Positions 19,837 through 30,434 of a DNA stretch of 64,000 nucleotides are shown piece after piece. Location of the stretch: NCBI GenBank assembly GCA_001464965.1, contig LNEJ01000049.1, positions 43,199 through 107,198 on the forward strand. Reading direction: 5' to 3'. Position numbers and translations under genes: made by a program. Each line of letters opens with the position of its first letter. The first letter of the stretch is position 1. This DNA is from Gammaproteobacteria bacterium Ga0074134. Its GTDB lineage: Bacteria; Pseudomonadota; Gammaproteobacteria; Ga0077554; Ga007554. The notes below the pieces were generated by a model. It did not search any database, was not told where the DNA came from, and saw only the letters and a program-made list of their open reading frames with translations.

Positions 19837-21177
19837 TTACTTCTGGATGCGCAGCTCTACACGGCGGTTTGCGGAGCGCCCCTCTTCCGTTTTGTTGTCG
19901 GCCACCGGATCTTCCTGACCATAACCCTTGGCGGTCAGGTTCGCGGCATTCACGCCCTTCGACACCAGGTAGTGCATCACGGCCTCGGCGCGCTGCTGCG
20001 ACAATTTCTTGTTCTTGGCAGCAACACCTCGGTTGTCGGTATGTCCAGCCACTTCCGCTTTGATGTCGCTGTGTTTGACCAGGGTTGCAGCGGCTTCATC
20101 CAGGACAGCCAGTGAACCCGGCGTCAGCTGCGCGGAGTTGGTGGAGAACCTTACGCCCTTGAGCTCGATAACACCGGCAATCTCACAACCGTTATCATCC
20201 ACTTTCGCGGCACCTTTGCTGTCCGGGCAGCGGTCTTTGCTATCCACCACGCCGTCGCCATCGCTGTCCAGTTCACAGCCATCGGCATTCACCTTCGCAC
20301 CCGCAGGGGTGTTGGGGCAACGGTCTTTGCTATCCACCACGCCGTCACCGTCACCATCCATCTCGCAGCCGTCGGCATTCACTTTCGCACCCGCAGGGGT
20401 GTTGGGGCAACGGTCTTTGCTGTCCACAACACCATCGCCATCGCTGTCCAGTTCACAGCCGTCGGTGTTCACTTTCGCACCAGCGGGGGTATTGGGACAG
20501 CGGTCCTGGCTGTCGATCACGCCATCACCATCGCTATCCACCGGCGGCTTGGGGGCAGCCGCTGCAACAACAGGAGCCGCGGCAGCTGCCGGCACAACAG
20601 CCTTTGCCTTCGCTCCCAGCGGGATGGACAGACCCAGGTTCAGTATCCAATCGCCAAAACGATTCTGGTTGGCAACACTCTTATCGTCTTTGTCGTAGCG
20701 GTAACGCACATCGGCGCGCAGCGCCAAGGCATCTTCTACCAGACTGGTCATGAATCCCAGGCCGACATTCGCCATGGGATTCGTGCTTTTTTCGCCGGAC
20801 ACGCTGGTTCTGAGCGCGCCAGCGCCCAGTACGGCATAGGGCGCAAAAGCGGCATCCCGGTCAAAGAAATACAGGCCGTCGATGCCCAAGCCACGCTGTT
20901 TGAACTTGTCCGAGCTGTTCTTCATGTCGAGGTCGTCCGCAACCAGATTGGCCTCGATGTTCCACGATTCACTGACCGGTTTGCCAATACCCAACTGAAG
21001 CCCCGGGCTGTTTTTAGCGTCGCGGTCTTTATCAGGCTTGATGTAACTAAGCCCGGGGGCAATATACCAGCGATCATCGACATCGGCCGCCTGGACGTGG
21101 GAGGCCAGCGCAATCGCGCTTAAGGCCAACCCTGATACCAGAGTTTTTTTCACATTTAGTTTCCTTGGGTATCTCAT
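19837..21177 (-). CDS. OmpA-family outer membrane protein with thrombospondin type 3-like repeats
   Basis: [30 protein letters not shown] repeats; C-terminal OmpA peptidoglycan-binding domain. Confidence 0.92.
   Translation of the reverse strand: [446 protein letters not shown]
20215..20545 (-). repeat. In-gene tandem repeats of about 99 bp (TSP3-like Ca-binding units)
   Basis: Near-identical copies of [29 protein letters not shown]. Confidence 0.9.
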
Positions 21178-21303
21178 ACGGATGCTCCTTTTCTATGTGG
21201 GGTTGACAAATTCTTGCATTCTTCTTCCGCAGCGAAACAGGTCTGGAATTAACCAGAACGCGGATCATATCATGCTGATGCCGATAGCGTATCAGGTGAA
21301 TCA

Positions 21304-21960
21304 TCAAGCCAGTTTGCGCACGCCTTCAGCGGTGCCTAACAGCAGCACATCGGCAGAGCGGATGGCGAACAGACCATTGGTGACCACGCCCGCGATGTTG
21401 TTCAGCTCCGCTTCCAGCCGCGCCGGCTCCATAATACTCAGGCCATGCACGTCGAGGATAATATTCCCATTGTCTGTCACAAAACCTTCGCGCAGCACAG
21501 GCTTGCCGCCGATCTTGACGATCTCGCGCGCGACATAGCTGCGTGCCATTGGAATTACCTCGATGGGCAGGGGGAACGCGCCCAGCACGTCGACCAGCTT
21601 GGATTCATCGGCTATACAAACGAATTTTCTGCTGGCCGCAGCCACAATCTTCTCGCGCGTCAACGCCCCACCGCCGCCTTTGATAAGCTGCAAATAACGG
21701 TTGGCCTCGTCAGCCCCGTCGACATATACGCCGATTTCATTTACGGAATTCAGGTCGAACACCGGGATGCCATGCCCTTTCAGGCGCTCGGCGGTAGCCA
21801 CCGAGCTTGCGACCGTACCTTCGATCTTGTGCTTGATGCCTGCCAGGGCGTCAATAAAAAAATTGGCGGTGGAGCCGGTGCCCACCCCGACCACAGCGCC
21901 GGCCTCGACATACTCCAGCGCGGCCAGCGCAACCGCCTTTTTCATTTCGTCTTTTGTCAT
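21304..21960 (-). CDS. rpiA: Ribose-5-phosphate isomerase A
   Basis: [17 protein letters not shown] and [14 protein letters not shown] motifs. Confidence 0.96.
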   Translation of the reverse strand: MTKDEMKKAVALAALEYVEAGAVVGVGTGSTANFFIDALAGIKHKIEGTVASSVATAERLKGHGIPVFDLNSVNEIGVYVDGADEANRYLQLIKGGGGALTREKIVAAASRKFVCIADESKLVDVLGAFPLPIEVIPMARSYVAREIVKIGGKPVLREGFVTDNGNIILDVHGLSIMEPARLEAELNNIAGVVTNGLFAIRSADVLLLGTAEGVRKLA

Positions 21961-22033
21961 AATCCTTCTCCTCGAACCACACTTTTTTTCAGAATATACA
22001 TCTCTGAAGACAAGATGTCATGCGCTATGATCA

Positions 22034-22615
22034 CTACCACCACGCGGGGCCGGAGCCTTCGTGCGGCACGCTATGGCAGCGTTCGCAGACAAACAGGCTG
22101 AAGGACACCTTGTCGTGGCAACGGCCGCAAAATTCCCCCTTGAGAATTTTTTCCATTGAAATGCGATTGGCGCCGCGCTGCGGAACGAAAATCGCCGAGT
22201 GGCAATTGCTGCACGCAAGCCATTCGGTATGGGCGCGATGCGGAAACCGCACCCAGGGCATTTGCGCGGTATTTTTTAACATGATGTCGAGATCCATCTC
22301 CTGCATGACCTCCTTGCCACCGTACTCATCCCCATCAATGCTCTTGCGGGGATTTATCAGTCCTTGGCGCAGGGTTTTTACCCAATCCACCTCGCCACGC
22401 CGGTCTTTCGGAAAATTGGACAGCGCCTCTGCCGGTTGCTGAAGTTTGGTAATGGCGGGGTTGGCGGGATCACGAATACCGTCTTCGGCCAATGGCGTTA
22501 ATGGCGGCACATTCTTGATGCGCCATCGCTCCTCCGCCACGCCGATGCAACACCATAGCGTTGCCGCGAAAACCATTCCTGCCGTGCCAAATTTCAACCA
22601 TCCACGTTTGTGCAT
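22034..22615 (-). CDS. c(7)-type triheme cytochrome domain protein
   Basis: Signal/anchor N-terminus and three CxxCH motifs (CSNCH, CGRCH, CERCH). Confidence 0.82.
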   Translation of the reverse strand: MHKRGWLKFGTAGMVFAATLWCCIGVAEERWRIKNVPPLTPLAEDGIRDPANPAITKLQQPAEALSNFPKDRRGEVDWVKTLRQGLINPRKSIDGDEYGGKEVMQEMDLDIMLKNTAQMPWVRFPHRAHTEWLACSNCHSAIFVPQRGANRISMEKILKGEFCGRCHDKVSFSLFVCERCHSVPHEGSGPAWW

Positions 22616-22878
22616 TATCTTTCACCCGTTGCGATGGACGAACTATCGAGAAAACCTGGCTTCTTCTGCCGGGGCAGCCGCCTGATCTCCCATTCGGCAC
22701 GAGATGCGCTTGAACGATCCGGGTAAGACTTCGCCCCTACCAGCCGCACGGGCGGGTTGCCCCGCGTGTACTTTGCACCCTTGCCGTCAACATGCGCCTG
22801 ATACCGCGCAGCGAGATCATTGGTGATTCCGGCATAGAGTGCGCCGTTGCGACATTCGATCAGATAAAGAAACCACAT
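22615..22878 (-). CDS. GIY-YIG nuclease family protein
   Basis: WFLYLIECRNGALYAGITNDLAARYQAH; start uncertain (possible longer start near 22911). Confidence 0.88.
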   Translation of the reverse strand: MWFLYLIECRNGALYAGITNDLAARYQAHVDGKGAKYTRGNPPVRLVGAKSYPDRSSASRAEWEIRRLPRQKKPGFLDSSSIATGER

Positions 22879-22903
22879 TAATCTTTTCCGGCGCGCTTGA
22901 TCG

Positions 22904-24004
22904 TCAGGCATTCTCAAGAAACGGATAATCCGTATAACCTGCGGCACTGCCCCCATAAAACGTGGAGGGATCAGGTGTGTTGAGCGGCGCGCTACGGGCG
23001 AAACGCAACGGCAAATCAGGATTGGCGAGGAACAACACACCGAAAGCAACCAGGTCCGCCGCACCCGCCGCTAGCGCCGCATTGGCGCGCGCCAGGTCAT
23101 ACCCGGCGTTGGTCATGTATACACCCTTCCAGATGCGTCTCAGCTTGAGCAGATCAAAGGCAGGGCCGGCGGCACCGGGCGCCTCTTTACCTAATTCAGT
23201 CACATGCAGATAGCCCAGCCCAAAGCGATTGAGCTGCTCCACTACATAGCTAAACGTGGCTTCGGGGTTCGAGTCGCGCATGTCATTGAAGGGTTGCAGT
23301 GGCGAGAGGCGGATACCTACACGCTCTGCACCCCACACCGAACACACTGCCTCGGTCACTTCGAGTATCAGGCGCGCACGGTTTTCAATCGGGCCGCCAT
23401 ACGCGTCGGTGCGCTGGTTGCTACCGTCGCGCAGGAATTGATCAAGCAGATAACCGTTGGCACCGTGGATTTCCACGCCATCGAAGCCCGCCGCAAGCGC
23501 ATTGCGCGCACCACTGCGGTATTGCTCGATAATGCCGGGGATCTCGGAAATATCCAGCGCCCTTGGCGTAACAAAATCTTTCGGACCCTCGTAGGTAAAG
23601 GCCTGGCCCTCTGGCCTGATCGCTGACGGCGCCACCGGCAGCACCCCACCTGGCTGAAGCGAGGGATGCGATATGCGCCCCACATGCCAGAGTTGCAGAA
23701 AGATCCTTCCGCCGCGCGCATGTACCGCATCGGTTACATGCCGCCACCCTTCAATCTGTTCCGCGCTATGGATGCCGGGCGTGGCGGGATAACCCACCCC
23801 CTGCGGCGAGATCTGCGTCGCCTCGGTGATGATCAGTCCCGCTGTCGCACGCTGCGCGTAATGCTCCACGTTCAAGGGTTGCGGCACATTGCCCTCGCCC
23901 GCGCGGTTGCGCGTCATCGGAGCCATCGCGATGCGGTTAGGCAGCGTATAGGGTCCAACCTGAACAGGCGTAAAAAGATCAATCTTCTCTGGTGTCGTGC
24001 TCAT
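22904..24004 (-). CDS. Old yellow enzyme / alkene reductase
   Basis: LPNRIAMAPMTRNRA, FDGVEIHGANGYLLDQFL, PEATFSYV. Confidence 0.95.
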   Translation of the reverse strand: MSTTPEKIDLFTPVQVGPYTLPNRIAMAPMTRNRAGEGNVPQPLNVEHYAQRATAGLIITEATQISPQGVGYPATPGIHSAEQIEGWRHVTDAVHARGGRIFLQLWHVGRISHPSLQPGGVLPVAPSAIRPEGQAFTYEGPKDFVTPRALDISEIPGIIEQYRSGARNALAAGFDGVEIHGANGYLLDQFLRDGSNQRTDAYGGPIENRARLILEVTEAVCSVWGAERVGIRLSPLQPFNDMRDSNPEATFSYVVEQLNRFGLGYLHVTELGKEAPGAAGPAFDLLKLRRIWKGVYMTNAGYDLARANAALAAGAADLVAFGVLFLANPDLPLRFARSAPLNTPDPSTFYGGSAAGYTDYPFLENA

Positions 24005-24121
24005 ATATCGTATCCCTTTATAGTTGAGTCGCGTTGTTAAACCTAGAGGCGAGGGCCTCTGTCATGATGCTTAATTCTACCTTTTCCATGTGATGAGTGG
24101 TGAATTGTGGTGCGGGTTTGT

Positions 24122-24901
24122 TCAGGCTTTTTTACGCTCAAAGATCATGTCCCATATCCCGTGCCCCAGCCGCTGCCCGCGCCGCTCGAATTTGGTGAGG
24201 GGGCGGTACTCCGGGCGGGGCACGAATTGTTTCTCTCCCGCCACATTGGTGAAATCCTGTGCGGCGTTCATCACTTGCAGCATGTGCCGGGCATAATCCT
24301 CCCAGTCGGTAGCCATGTGGAAACGCCCGCCGGGCTTAAGTTTGCTGGCAACCAGCGCGGCGAAGGCGGGATTGACGATGCGCCGTTTGTGATGGCGACG
24401 TTTGGGCCAAGGGTCGGGGAAGAACAGGTATACGGCGTCCAGGGAGGCGGCGGGCATGCGTTTTTCGAGCAGTTCAACGGCATCGCTGCTGATCACGCGC
24501 ACATTGTTTAATTCCAGCGCGTGCGCCTTTTGCATGAAGCTGCCGACACCGGGGCTATGCACCTCGATGCCGAGATAATCATTCTCCGGATGGGCATGGC
24601 CCATGCCCGCCAGCGCGTCGCCCATACCAAAACCGATCTCCAGATGGCATGGCGCGGCACGCCCAAACAGCGCCTCAAAATCCAGCACATCCGCGTCCTC
24701 ATCCACACCATATTTTTCCCAGAACGTTTCCAACGCCATGCGCTGGGCATCAGTCATGCGGCCTTCACGCAGCACGAAGCTGCGGATGGGGCGGATCTTT
24801 GGGGTGCCGGTCACGATTGTTCCTGTAAATTTGCCATTTGAGAGGCGCGCCAAGCCTTTAGAAAATCGCGGGCGTAGTATACTTGAAAAATGACTAGCCA
24901 T
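24122..24901 (-). CDS. trmB: tRNA (guanine-N7-)-methyltransferase
   Basis: LEIGFGMGDALAGMG, FPDPWPKRRHHKRRIV. Confidence 0.95.
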   Translation of the reverse strand: MASHFSSILRPRFSKGLARLSNGKFTGTIVTGTPKIRPIRSFVLREGRMTDAQRMALETFWEKYGVDEDADVLDFEALFGRAAPCHLEIGFGMGDALAGMGHAHPENDYLGIEVHSPGVGSFMQKAHALELNNVRVISSDAVELLEKRMPAASLDAVYLFFPDPWPKRRHHKRRIVNPAFAALVASKLKPGGRFHMATDWEDYARHMLQVMNAAQDFTNVAGEKQFVPRPEYRPLTKFERRGQRLGHGIWDMIFERKKA

Positions 24902-25648
24902 AATTGTGAAGATTTAACCGGCAAGGTGGCGCTCATCACCGGCGCGGCACATCGCATTGGCGCTGTTACCGCACGCATCTTGCACGAGGCAGGCGCAAAC
25001 CTGGTGCTGCACTATCGCTCATCTTCCGGCACCGCTCACGCGCTTCGGGATGACCTCAACGCCCGCCGCGCGGGTTCGGTGGTGTTGGCGCAGGCCAATC
25101 TGCTGGATACATCCAATCTGCCGCGTCTGGTGCAGCATGCCATGGACACCTGGGGGCGGCTCGATGTGCTGGTGAATAATGCCTCAAGTTTTTACCCCAC
25201 ACCGGTGGGAGGCGTTACTGAGGCACAGTGGGATGACCTGACAGGCACTAACCTCAAGGCACCGTTCTTTCTATCCCAGGCGGCCGCGCCCCATCTTGCG
25301 CATCATCACGGTTGCATCGTCAATATTGTGGATATCCACGCCGACCGCCCCCTCAAGTCGCACCCGGTGTATAGTCTGGCCAAGGCGGGGTTAGTGATGC
25401 TCACCAAGGCTTTGGCGCGCGAGCTTGGCCCCGATGTGCGCGTCAATGCCGTGGCCCCAGGCGCAATCCTGTGGCCGGAAAATAGCATGGCCGAGGAGAC
25501 CAAGCAGCACATCCTCTCCCGCACCGCGCTCAAGCGTCAAGGCCGCCCGGAAGACATCGCCAAAGCCGTGCTGTTCCTGATCCGTGATGCTGCGTACACC
25601 AGCGGGCATGTGCTCACGGTGGACGGCGGACGGTCGCTGAGCATTTAA
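24890..25648 (+). CDS. SDR-family pteridine reductase-like protein
   Basis: ALITGAAHRIGAVTARILHEAG, VYSLAKAGLVMLTKALARELG, NAVAPGAILWPE. Confidence 0.85.
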   Translation: MTSHNCEDLTGKVALITGAAHRIGAVTARILHEAGANLVLHYRSSSGTAHALRDDLNARRAGSVVLAQANLLDTSNLPRLVQHAMDTWGRLDVLVNNASSFYPTPVGGVTEAQWDDLTGTNLKAPFFLSQAAAPHLAHHHGCIVNIVDIHADRPLKSHPVYSLAKAGLVMLTKALARELGPDVRVNAVAPGAILWPENSMAEETKQHILSRTALKRQGRPEDIAKAVLFLIRDAAYTSGHVLTVDGGRSLSI

Positions 25649-25732
25649 CGATCTGTCCATGGCTACCAACAACGAAGGGGATTTTATATGTTATCCGGCA
25701 TTGCAAGAAGAGAATCGGGTTCAGCCCGCGCC

Positions 25733-26911
25733 ATGAAGACCCCGCACCTCGACTTGCTGCTGGACATCCTCGCCCAGCCCACCGCTCCCTTTCGCGAGGA
25801 GCATGTTATCGCCACCGTGACCCGTGTGCTGGAACAGGCGGGGGTGCCGTTCTTTGCCGACCCGCTGGGTAATCTGGTCGTCGGCGCAGCATCGCACGCC
25901 GAATACCTGCGTCTGGTACGGGGAGAGCGGAGCGAGGGGCCAAGCACTGAGCCGTTACGGGTATTTATCGCGCATATGGATCATCCAGGGTTTCATGGGG
26001 TGGAGTGGCTTTCCCCGCGCCGCCTCAAGGTGCAGTGGCATGGCGGCGCGCCAGTCAAGCATCTGACAGGCGCATCGGTGTGGCTGGCCGATAGCCATGG
26101 CTGGACAGGATCGGGCACGCTTTCCCGCGTCAAGCTCACCGCCTCGAAACGCAGTATCGACACTGCCGAGGTACACATCAGTACCCCGCTGGATTTACCC
26201 GCCAACAGGCTGTACGGCGGTTTTCAATTCCGCGCCCCGGTATGGCGCAGCGGCAAAAGGCTTTATACCAAGGCCGCCGATGATCTGGTAGGTGTATTTG
26301 CCATTGTTGCCACCGCGCTCGCCTTGTTCGGCAAGCGTCGCGCCGCACAACCGATACCGTTCCTGGGCCTCCTCACCCGCGCTGAAGAGGTTGGCTTCAT
26401 CGGTGCCATCGGCCATTTCGAGCTTGGCTGGCTCGCCCAGAGCCAGGGGCGGCGGCCCGTCGTGTGCGTGAGCCTCGAAGCATCCCGCACACTGCCCGGC
26501 GCGATTGTAGGCAAGGGACCCGTGGTGCGCCTTGGCGACCGGCGCACCGTGTTCAACCCAGGCACGCTCAAGGTGCTTGCCGACGTGGCGGAACAGATCC
26601 TGCCCGGCAGCCACCAGCGCCGCATCATGGACGGCGGAACCTGCGAAGCGACCGCCGCGACCGCCTACGGCTTTCCCTCCATCGGCATCTCGGTGCCGCT
26701 CGGCAACTACCATAACCAGGGCTTCGAAGGCGGCCCCGATTGCAAACGGCCCGGCGGCCCGGCCCCTGAATTTGTCCATCTGGATGACATCGCAGGCGAG
26801 CTTGATCTGTGCCGCGCCCTTATGAAAACCGGCCTGCCGTGGGACGACCCCTGGAAAAAACAGCGCCAACTTTTGCAAAAAAACCTGCGTCACTACCGTA
26901 AACTCTTGTAA
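25733..26911 (+). CDS. M42/M28-like zinc aminopeptidase family protein
   Basis: IAHMDHPGFHG, KAADDLVGVFAI, TRAEEVGFIGAIGHF, GGTCEATAATAYGFPSIGISVPLGNYHNQ; start at MKTPHL likely. Confidence 0.8.
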   Translation: MKTPHLDLLLDILAQPTAPFREEHVIATVTRVLEQAGVPFFADPLGNLVVGAASHAEYLRLVRGERSEGPSTEPLRVFIAHMDHPGFHGVEWLSPRRLKVQWHGGAPVKHLTGASVWLADSHGWTGSGTLSRVKLTASKRSIDTAEVHISTPLDLPANRLYGGFQFRAPVWRSGKRLYTKAADDLVGVFAIVATALALFGKRRAAQPIPFLGLLTRAEEVGFIGAIGHFELGWLAQSQGRRPVVCVSLEASRTLPGAIVGKGPVVRLGDRRTVFNPGTLKVLADVAEQILPGSHQRRIMDGGTCEATAATAYGFPSIGISVPLGNYHNQGFEGGPDCKRPGGPAPEFVHLDDIAGELDLCRALMKTGLPWDDPWKKQRQLLQKNLRHYRKLL

Positions 26912-26920
26912 GACCTCCAC

Positions 26921-28222
26921 ATGCCGATGAAACACCGCCAAAACACCGCCGCCACACCCCCCCGCCATACTCAAATCCAGCAAGCCATCGAGCTGCTGCG
27001 CATTATCCTCAGCCAAGGCGGCCGCCCCGCCGACAAACACATGGAGGCCTACTTCCGTCAGCACAGAAACATGGGCGGACGCGACCGGGGGTTTGCCGCC
27101 GAAACCGTCTATGGCTGCCTGCGGCGACGGCGTTTTCTGGAATATCTCGCACAGGACACCTCAAGCGAGGCGCTGGTGATGGCCTATCTGCTAGCGACGC
27201 AAGGCTGGAGCGCGCGGGCGCTTACGGAAGCGGGTTTTGAGGGAGCAGTAGACGCGCTGGTCACCAGGGTACGCACCCTGGATAAATCCACTCTGCCGCT
27301 GGAAGTGCGCACCGATCTGCCCAACTGGCTGCTCGAACGGCTGCTCGCGCAACTCGGCGAGGCCGAAACCATCACATTGGCCGACGCCCTCAACCAACCC
27401 GCTCCTGTCGATTTGCGCGTCAACACCCTCAAGGCCGACCGTGACACCGTGGCACGGCGCCTCGCCGAGGAAGGCTTTCCTGTTGAATCAACCCCCTATT
27501 CTCCCGCGGGCCTGCGGCGAAACGAACGAACACCGTTGTTCAACAGCGCCAGCTTCAAGGAAGGTTTGTTTGAGATCCAGGATGAAGGCAGTCAATTGCT
27601 GAGCCTGTTGCTTGAACCCCGGCGGCGCGAGATGGTGGTGGATTTCTGCGCCGGGGCGGGGGGGAAGACCCTACATCTGGGTGTGCTGATGGCCAATACC
27701 GGTACGCTGTATGCTTTCGACACGTCACCAAAACGCCTGGAAGGCATGAAGCCCCGCCTCATTCGTGCCGGACTCGACACCGTGCGCATGATCACCATCG
27801 CCCACGAGCGCGATATGCGCGTGCAACGCCTGCATGGCAAGATTGATAGGGTGCTGGTGGATGCCCCCTGTTCCGGCACTGGCACGCTACGGCGCAACCC
27901 GGATATCAAATGGCGGGAGATCAACCTGCCGGAGATCATCGCCACGCAACAACGCATCCTTGCCGCCGCCGCGAACCTGCTCAAGCCCGGCGGGCGCCTG
28001 GTCTATGCCACATGCAGCCTGCTGACGGAAGAAAACGAAGATATCGTGCGCGGCTTCCTCGCGCAAAACCCCGGCTTCCACGCACTGCCCGTTCAGGACA
28101 TCCTGGCACGCCGGCAGATCCATATCGAAAACAGCAACGGCGCGGATGGCGCGCTACGCCTGTATCCCCACCGCCACGGCACCGACGGGTTTTATGCGGC
28201 TGTCCTGGAGAGGGCCAAGTAG
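26921..28222 (+). CDS. RsmB/NOP-family rRNA (cytosine-C5) methyltransferase
   Basis: DFCAGAGGKTLHLG, VDAPCSGTGTLRRNPDIKW, YATCSLLTEENEDIV. Confidence 0.92.
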   Translation: MPMKHRQNTAATPPRHTQIQQAIELLRIILSQGGRPADKHMEAYFRQHRNMGGRDRGFAAETVYGCLRRRRFLEYLAQDTSSEALVMAYLLATQGWSARALTEAGFEGAVDALVTRVRTLDKSTLPLEVRTDLPNWLLERLLAQLGEAETITLADALNQPAPVDLRVNTLKADRDTVARRLAEEGFPVESTPYSPAGLRRNERTPLFNSASFKEGLFEIQDEGSQLLSLLLEPRRREMVVDFCAGAGGKTLHLGVLMANTGTLYAFDTSPKRLEGMKPRLIRAGLDTVRMITIAHERDMRVQRLHGKIDRVLVDAPCSGTGTLRRNPDIKWREINLPEIIATQQRILAAAANLLKPGGRLVYATCSLLTEENEDIVRGFLAQNPGFHALPVQDILARRQIHIENSNGADGALRLYPHRHGTDGFYAAVLERAK

Positions 28223-28362
28223 TGTTTTACAGAGGATCTAAAAAAATAACTCCGGAAACTGTGACGAAGTTCATAGTTAAAACGACAGTTTGGGACTAGA
28301 CTCCCAAAAAATATGATTGCATAATCTGTATTGTGATTTTTTCGTCAAAGGAGAGAAAAACC

Positions 28363-28686
28363 ATGAGCCGTATAAATTTTGCCGGATTGGTGTTGGTGGT
28401 GTCGGCAAGCTTGATTGCCCCGGCACACGCGGACGGTGTGGATGGCAGCGCAGTGATCGGCGGCGCCCTGGGCGGTGCTGCTGGCGCAGCGATTGGCTCG
28501 GCAGCGGGCGGACGCAACACGGCTATTATCGGAAGCGCTATCGGCGCCGCGGCAGGCACGGCGATAGCCACCCAAAGGCATGAGCGTGATTATCGTGACC
28601 GCGGCCGGCATCGCGGTGACCATAGGCATCGTGGCAACCACCGTGGGCATCACAAGGGACACAGGCACGATCACCATGACGATTAA
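28363..28686 (+). CDS. Secreted glycine-zipper protein with His/Arg-rich C-terminal tail
   Basis: Signal peptide, GGALGGAAGAAIGSAAGG zipper, tail HRGDHRHRGNHRGHHKGHRHDHHDD; RBS ggagag. Confidence 0.8.
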   Translation: MSRINFAGLVLVVSASLIAPAHADGVDGSAVIGGALGGAAGAAIGSAAGGRNTAIIGSAIGAAAGTAIATQRHERDYRDRGRHRGDHRHRGNHRGHHKGHRHDHHDD

Positions 28687-28731
28687 GCCGCGCCTGGCTT
28701 GATCCCAAACGGCCCCTGCCGGGGGCCGTAC

Positions 28732-30054
28732 TTATTTTAGCCAGCCATTGACCTGTTCAAGGTCGGCCAGCGAGATCATCCCTGCGGCCTGCTTCAGGCG
28801 CAGGGTGTTGACCAGGTAGTCATAGCGTGCGCGCGACAAATCGCGTTTGGCGCGGTACAGGTCGCGCTGCGAGTTCAGCACATCAATAGTGGTTCGGGTG
28901 CCGACCTCCATCCCGGCCTCGGTGGCGTCCAGCGCGCTCTGGCTGGATACCACGGCCTGCTTCAGCGCCCCGACGCGGCTGATGCTGGCGGTTACATTCA
29001 GGTAGCTGTCGCGGGTCTGGCGTGAAGCGGCACGGGTTTGCTGTTCCTGGGTTTCCATGGCCTGATTGAGACGATATTGCGCCTCGCGGATGCGCGAGCT
29101 GACCGCGCCGCCCTGGTAGAGTGGTACGCTCAGCTGCAAGCCGATCGCGCTATCCAGCGTTTCTCTGGCACCAAAAGCACCCCCGGAAAATCTTGAATAG
29201 CCGTGGCTTGCCACCGCATCTACCACCGGATAATGACCGGAGCGCTGCAGGTCGATGGTTTGGCTGGCGACTTCCGTGGCAGCTTGGGCTGATATCAGTT
29301 GAAAATTCTGTTTGAGGGCTGTATCCACCCATTTCTCCACGTCCTGCGGGTCAGGCGATGCCAGCGGTATTTGTTCAGCCAGGCCACGCAGGGATTCGGG
29401 GAGCGTGCCGGTTACCTCGCGCAACGCCTCGCGGTTACTGGACAGGAGTTTTTGCGCATCAACCTCTTGGCTTACCGCCAGGTCAAAGCGAGCCTGGGCC
29501 TCGTTCACATCCGTGATGGCTACCAGCCCCACATCGAAACGCCGTTGCGTCTGCTCCAGTTGGCGCCCTATCGCCTCTTTTTCGGCGCGCGCGAACTCCA
29601 CTGTGTCGGCGGCCGCCAGCACCTCGAAATAACGCTCAGAGACCCGCAGCAGCAGAGCCTGCTGTGCTGCGTTATAGTCCGCCTCAGCCTGGCGGGTACG
29701 GGCGTCCGTCTGACGCAACTGCACATAGTAATCGCGGTGATAAATAGGCTGATTGAGGTTGAGAGTCAAACCTTCATTGGTAAAATTGAACGTGCCGCCA
29801 CGACCCAAAAAACCGCCGCTCAAAAATTCCTGCCGGCTGCGAGTGATATTGGAATTGAGGCTCAGCTGCGGACGAAACAACGCCAGACGCTGATTGCGCG
29901 TCTCCTGTACCGCCTGCCACGCCGCTTCAGCGGCTTTGACCTGGGGGTCGCTGTCAACCGCGAGGCGATAGGCGTCGAGCAGATTTTCCGCATTTGCGCT
30001 GGAGGCAATAGCCAGCAGCGTTGCAATCAAGAGCGGAGAGTTTTTTTTGATCAT
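28732..30054 (-). CDS. tolC: TolC-family outer membrane efflux protein
   Basis: Signal peptide; LLDAYRLAVDSDPQVKAAEAAWQA...; VGTRTTIDVLNSQRDLY. Confidence 0.94.
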   Translation of the reverse strand: MIKKNSPLLIATLLAIASSANAENLLDAYRLAVDSDPQVKAAEAAWQAVQETRNQRLALFRPQLSLNSNITRSRQEFLSGGFLGRGGTFNFTNEGLTLNLNQPIYHRDYYVQLRQTDARTRQAEADYNAAQQALLLRVSERYFEVLAAADTVEFARAEKEAIGRQLEQTQRRFDVGLVAITDVNEAQARFDLAVSQEVDAQKLLSSNREALREVTGTLPESLRGLAEQIPLASPDPQDVEKWVDTALKQNFQLISAQAATEVASQTIDLQRSGHYPVVDAVASHGYSRFSGGAFGARETLDSAIGLQLSVPLYQGGAVSSRIREAQYRLNQAMETQEQQTRAASRQTRDSYLNVTASISRVGALKQAVVSSQSALDATEAGMEVGTRTTIDVLNSQRDLYRAKRDLSRARYDYLVNTLRLKQAAGMISLADLEQVNGWLK

Positions 30055-30065
30055 GGGGGCAGCTC

Positions 30066-30392
30066 TTAGTAGGTGGGCATGTTCGGGTCAACGTCGCGTG
30101 CCCAGGCGGCGACGCCGCCTGTCAGGTTGACAATATTTGTGAACCCCGCCTGCTCCAGATAGACGGCCACACGCTGGCTGCGCATCCCGTGATGGCAGAT
30201 GACGATAGTCTCCTGCTGTGCGTCGAGATCACGGCAGACAGCGGGCACCTGTGACATGGGGATATTCCGCGAACCTTCGATATGACAGGTTTGAAATTCC
30301 CAGGGTTCGCGTACGTCCAGCAGCAAAGGTGCCGGATTGGCCTGTTCAAGGTATTGTTTAAGTTGGGTGGCGGTGAGGTGATTCATGGCCAT
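30066..30392 (-). CDS. Rhodanese-like domain protein
   Basis: LLDVREPWEFQTCHIEGSRNIPM, ICHHGMRS active site. Confidence 0.93.
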   Translation of the reverse strand: MAMNHLTATQLKQYLEQANPAPLLLDVREPWEFQTCHIEGSRNIPMSQVPAVCRDLDAQQETIVICHHGMRSQRVAVYLEQAGFTNIVNLTGGVAAWARDVDPNMPTY

Positions 30393-30434
30393 GCTCCACT
30401 ATATATTAGAGATAAATTATATTCTAATAATTAC

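Noticed and set aside
20215-20545. Regularly spaced repeats resembling a CRISPR array
   Set aside because: They are in-frame TSP3-like repeats inside an OmpA-family gene, with no unique spacers.
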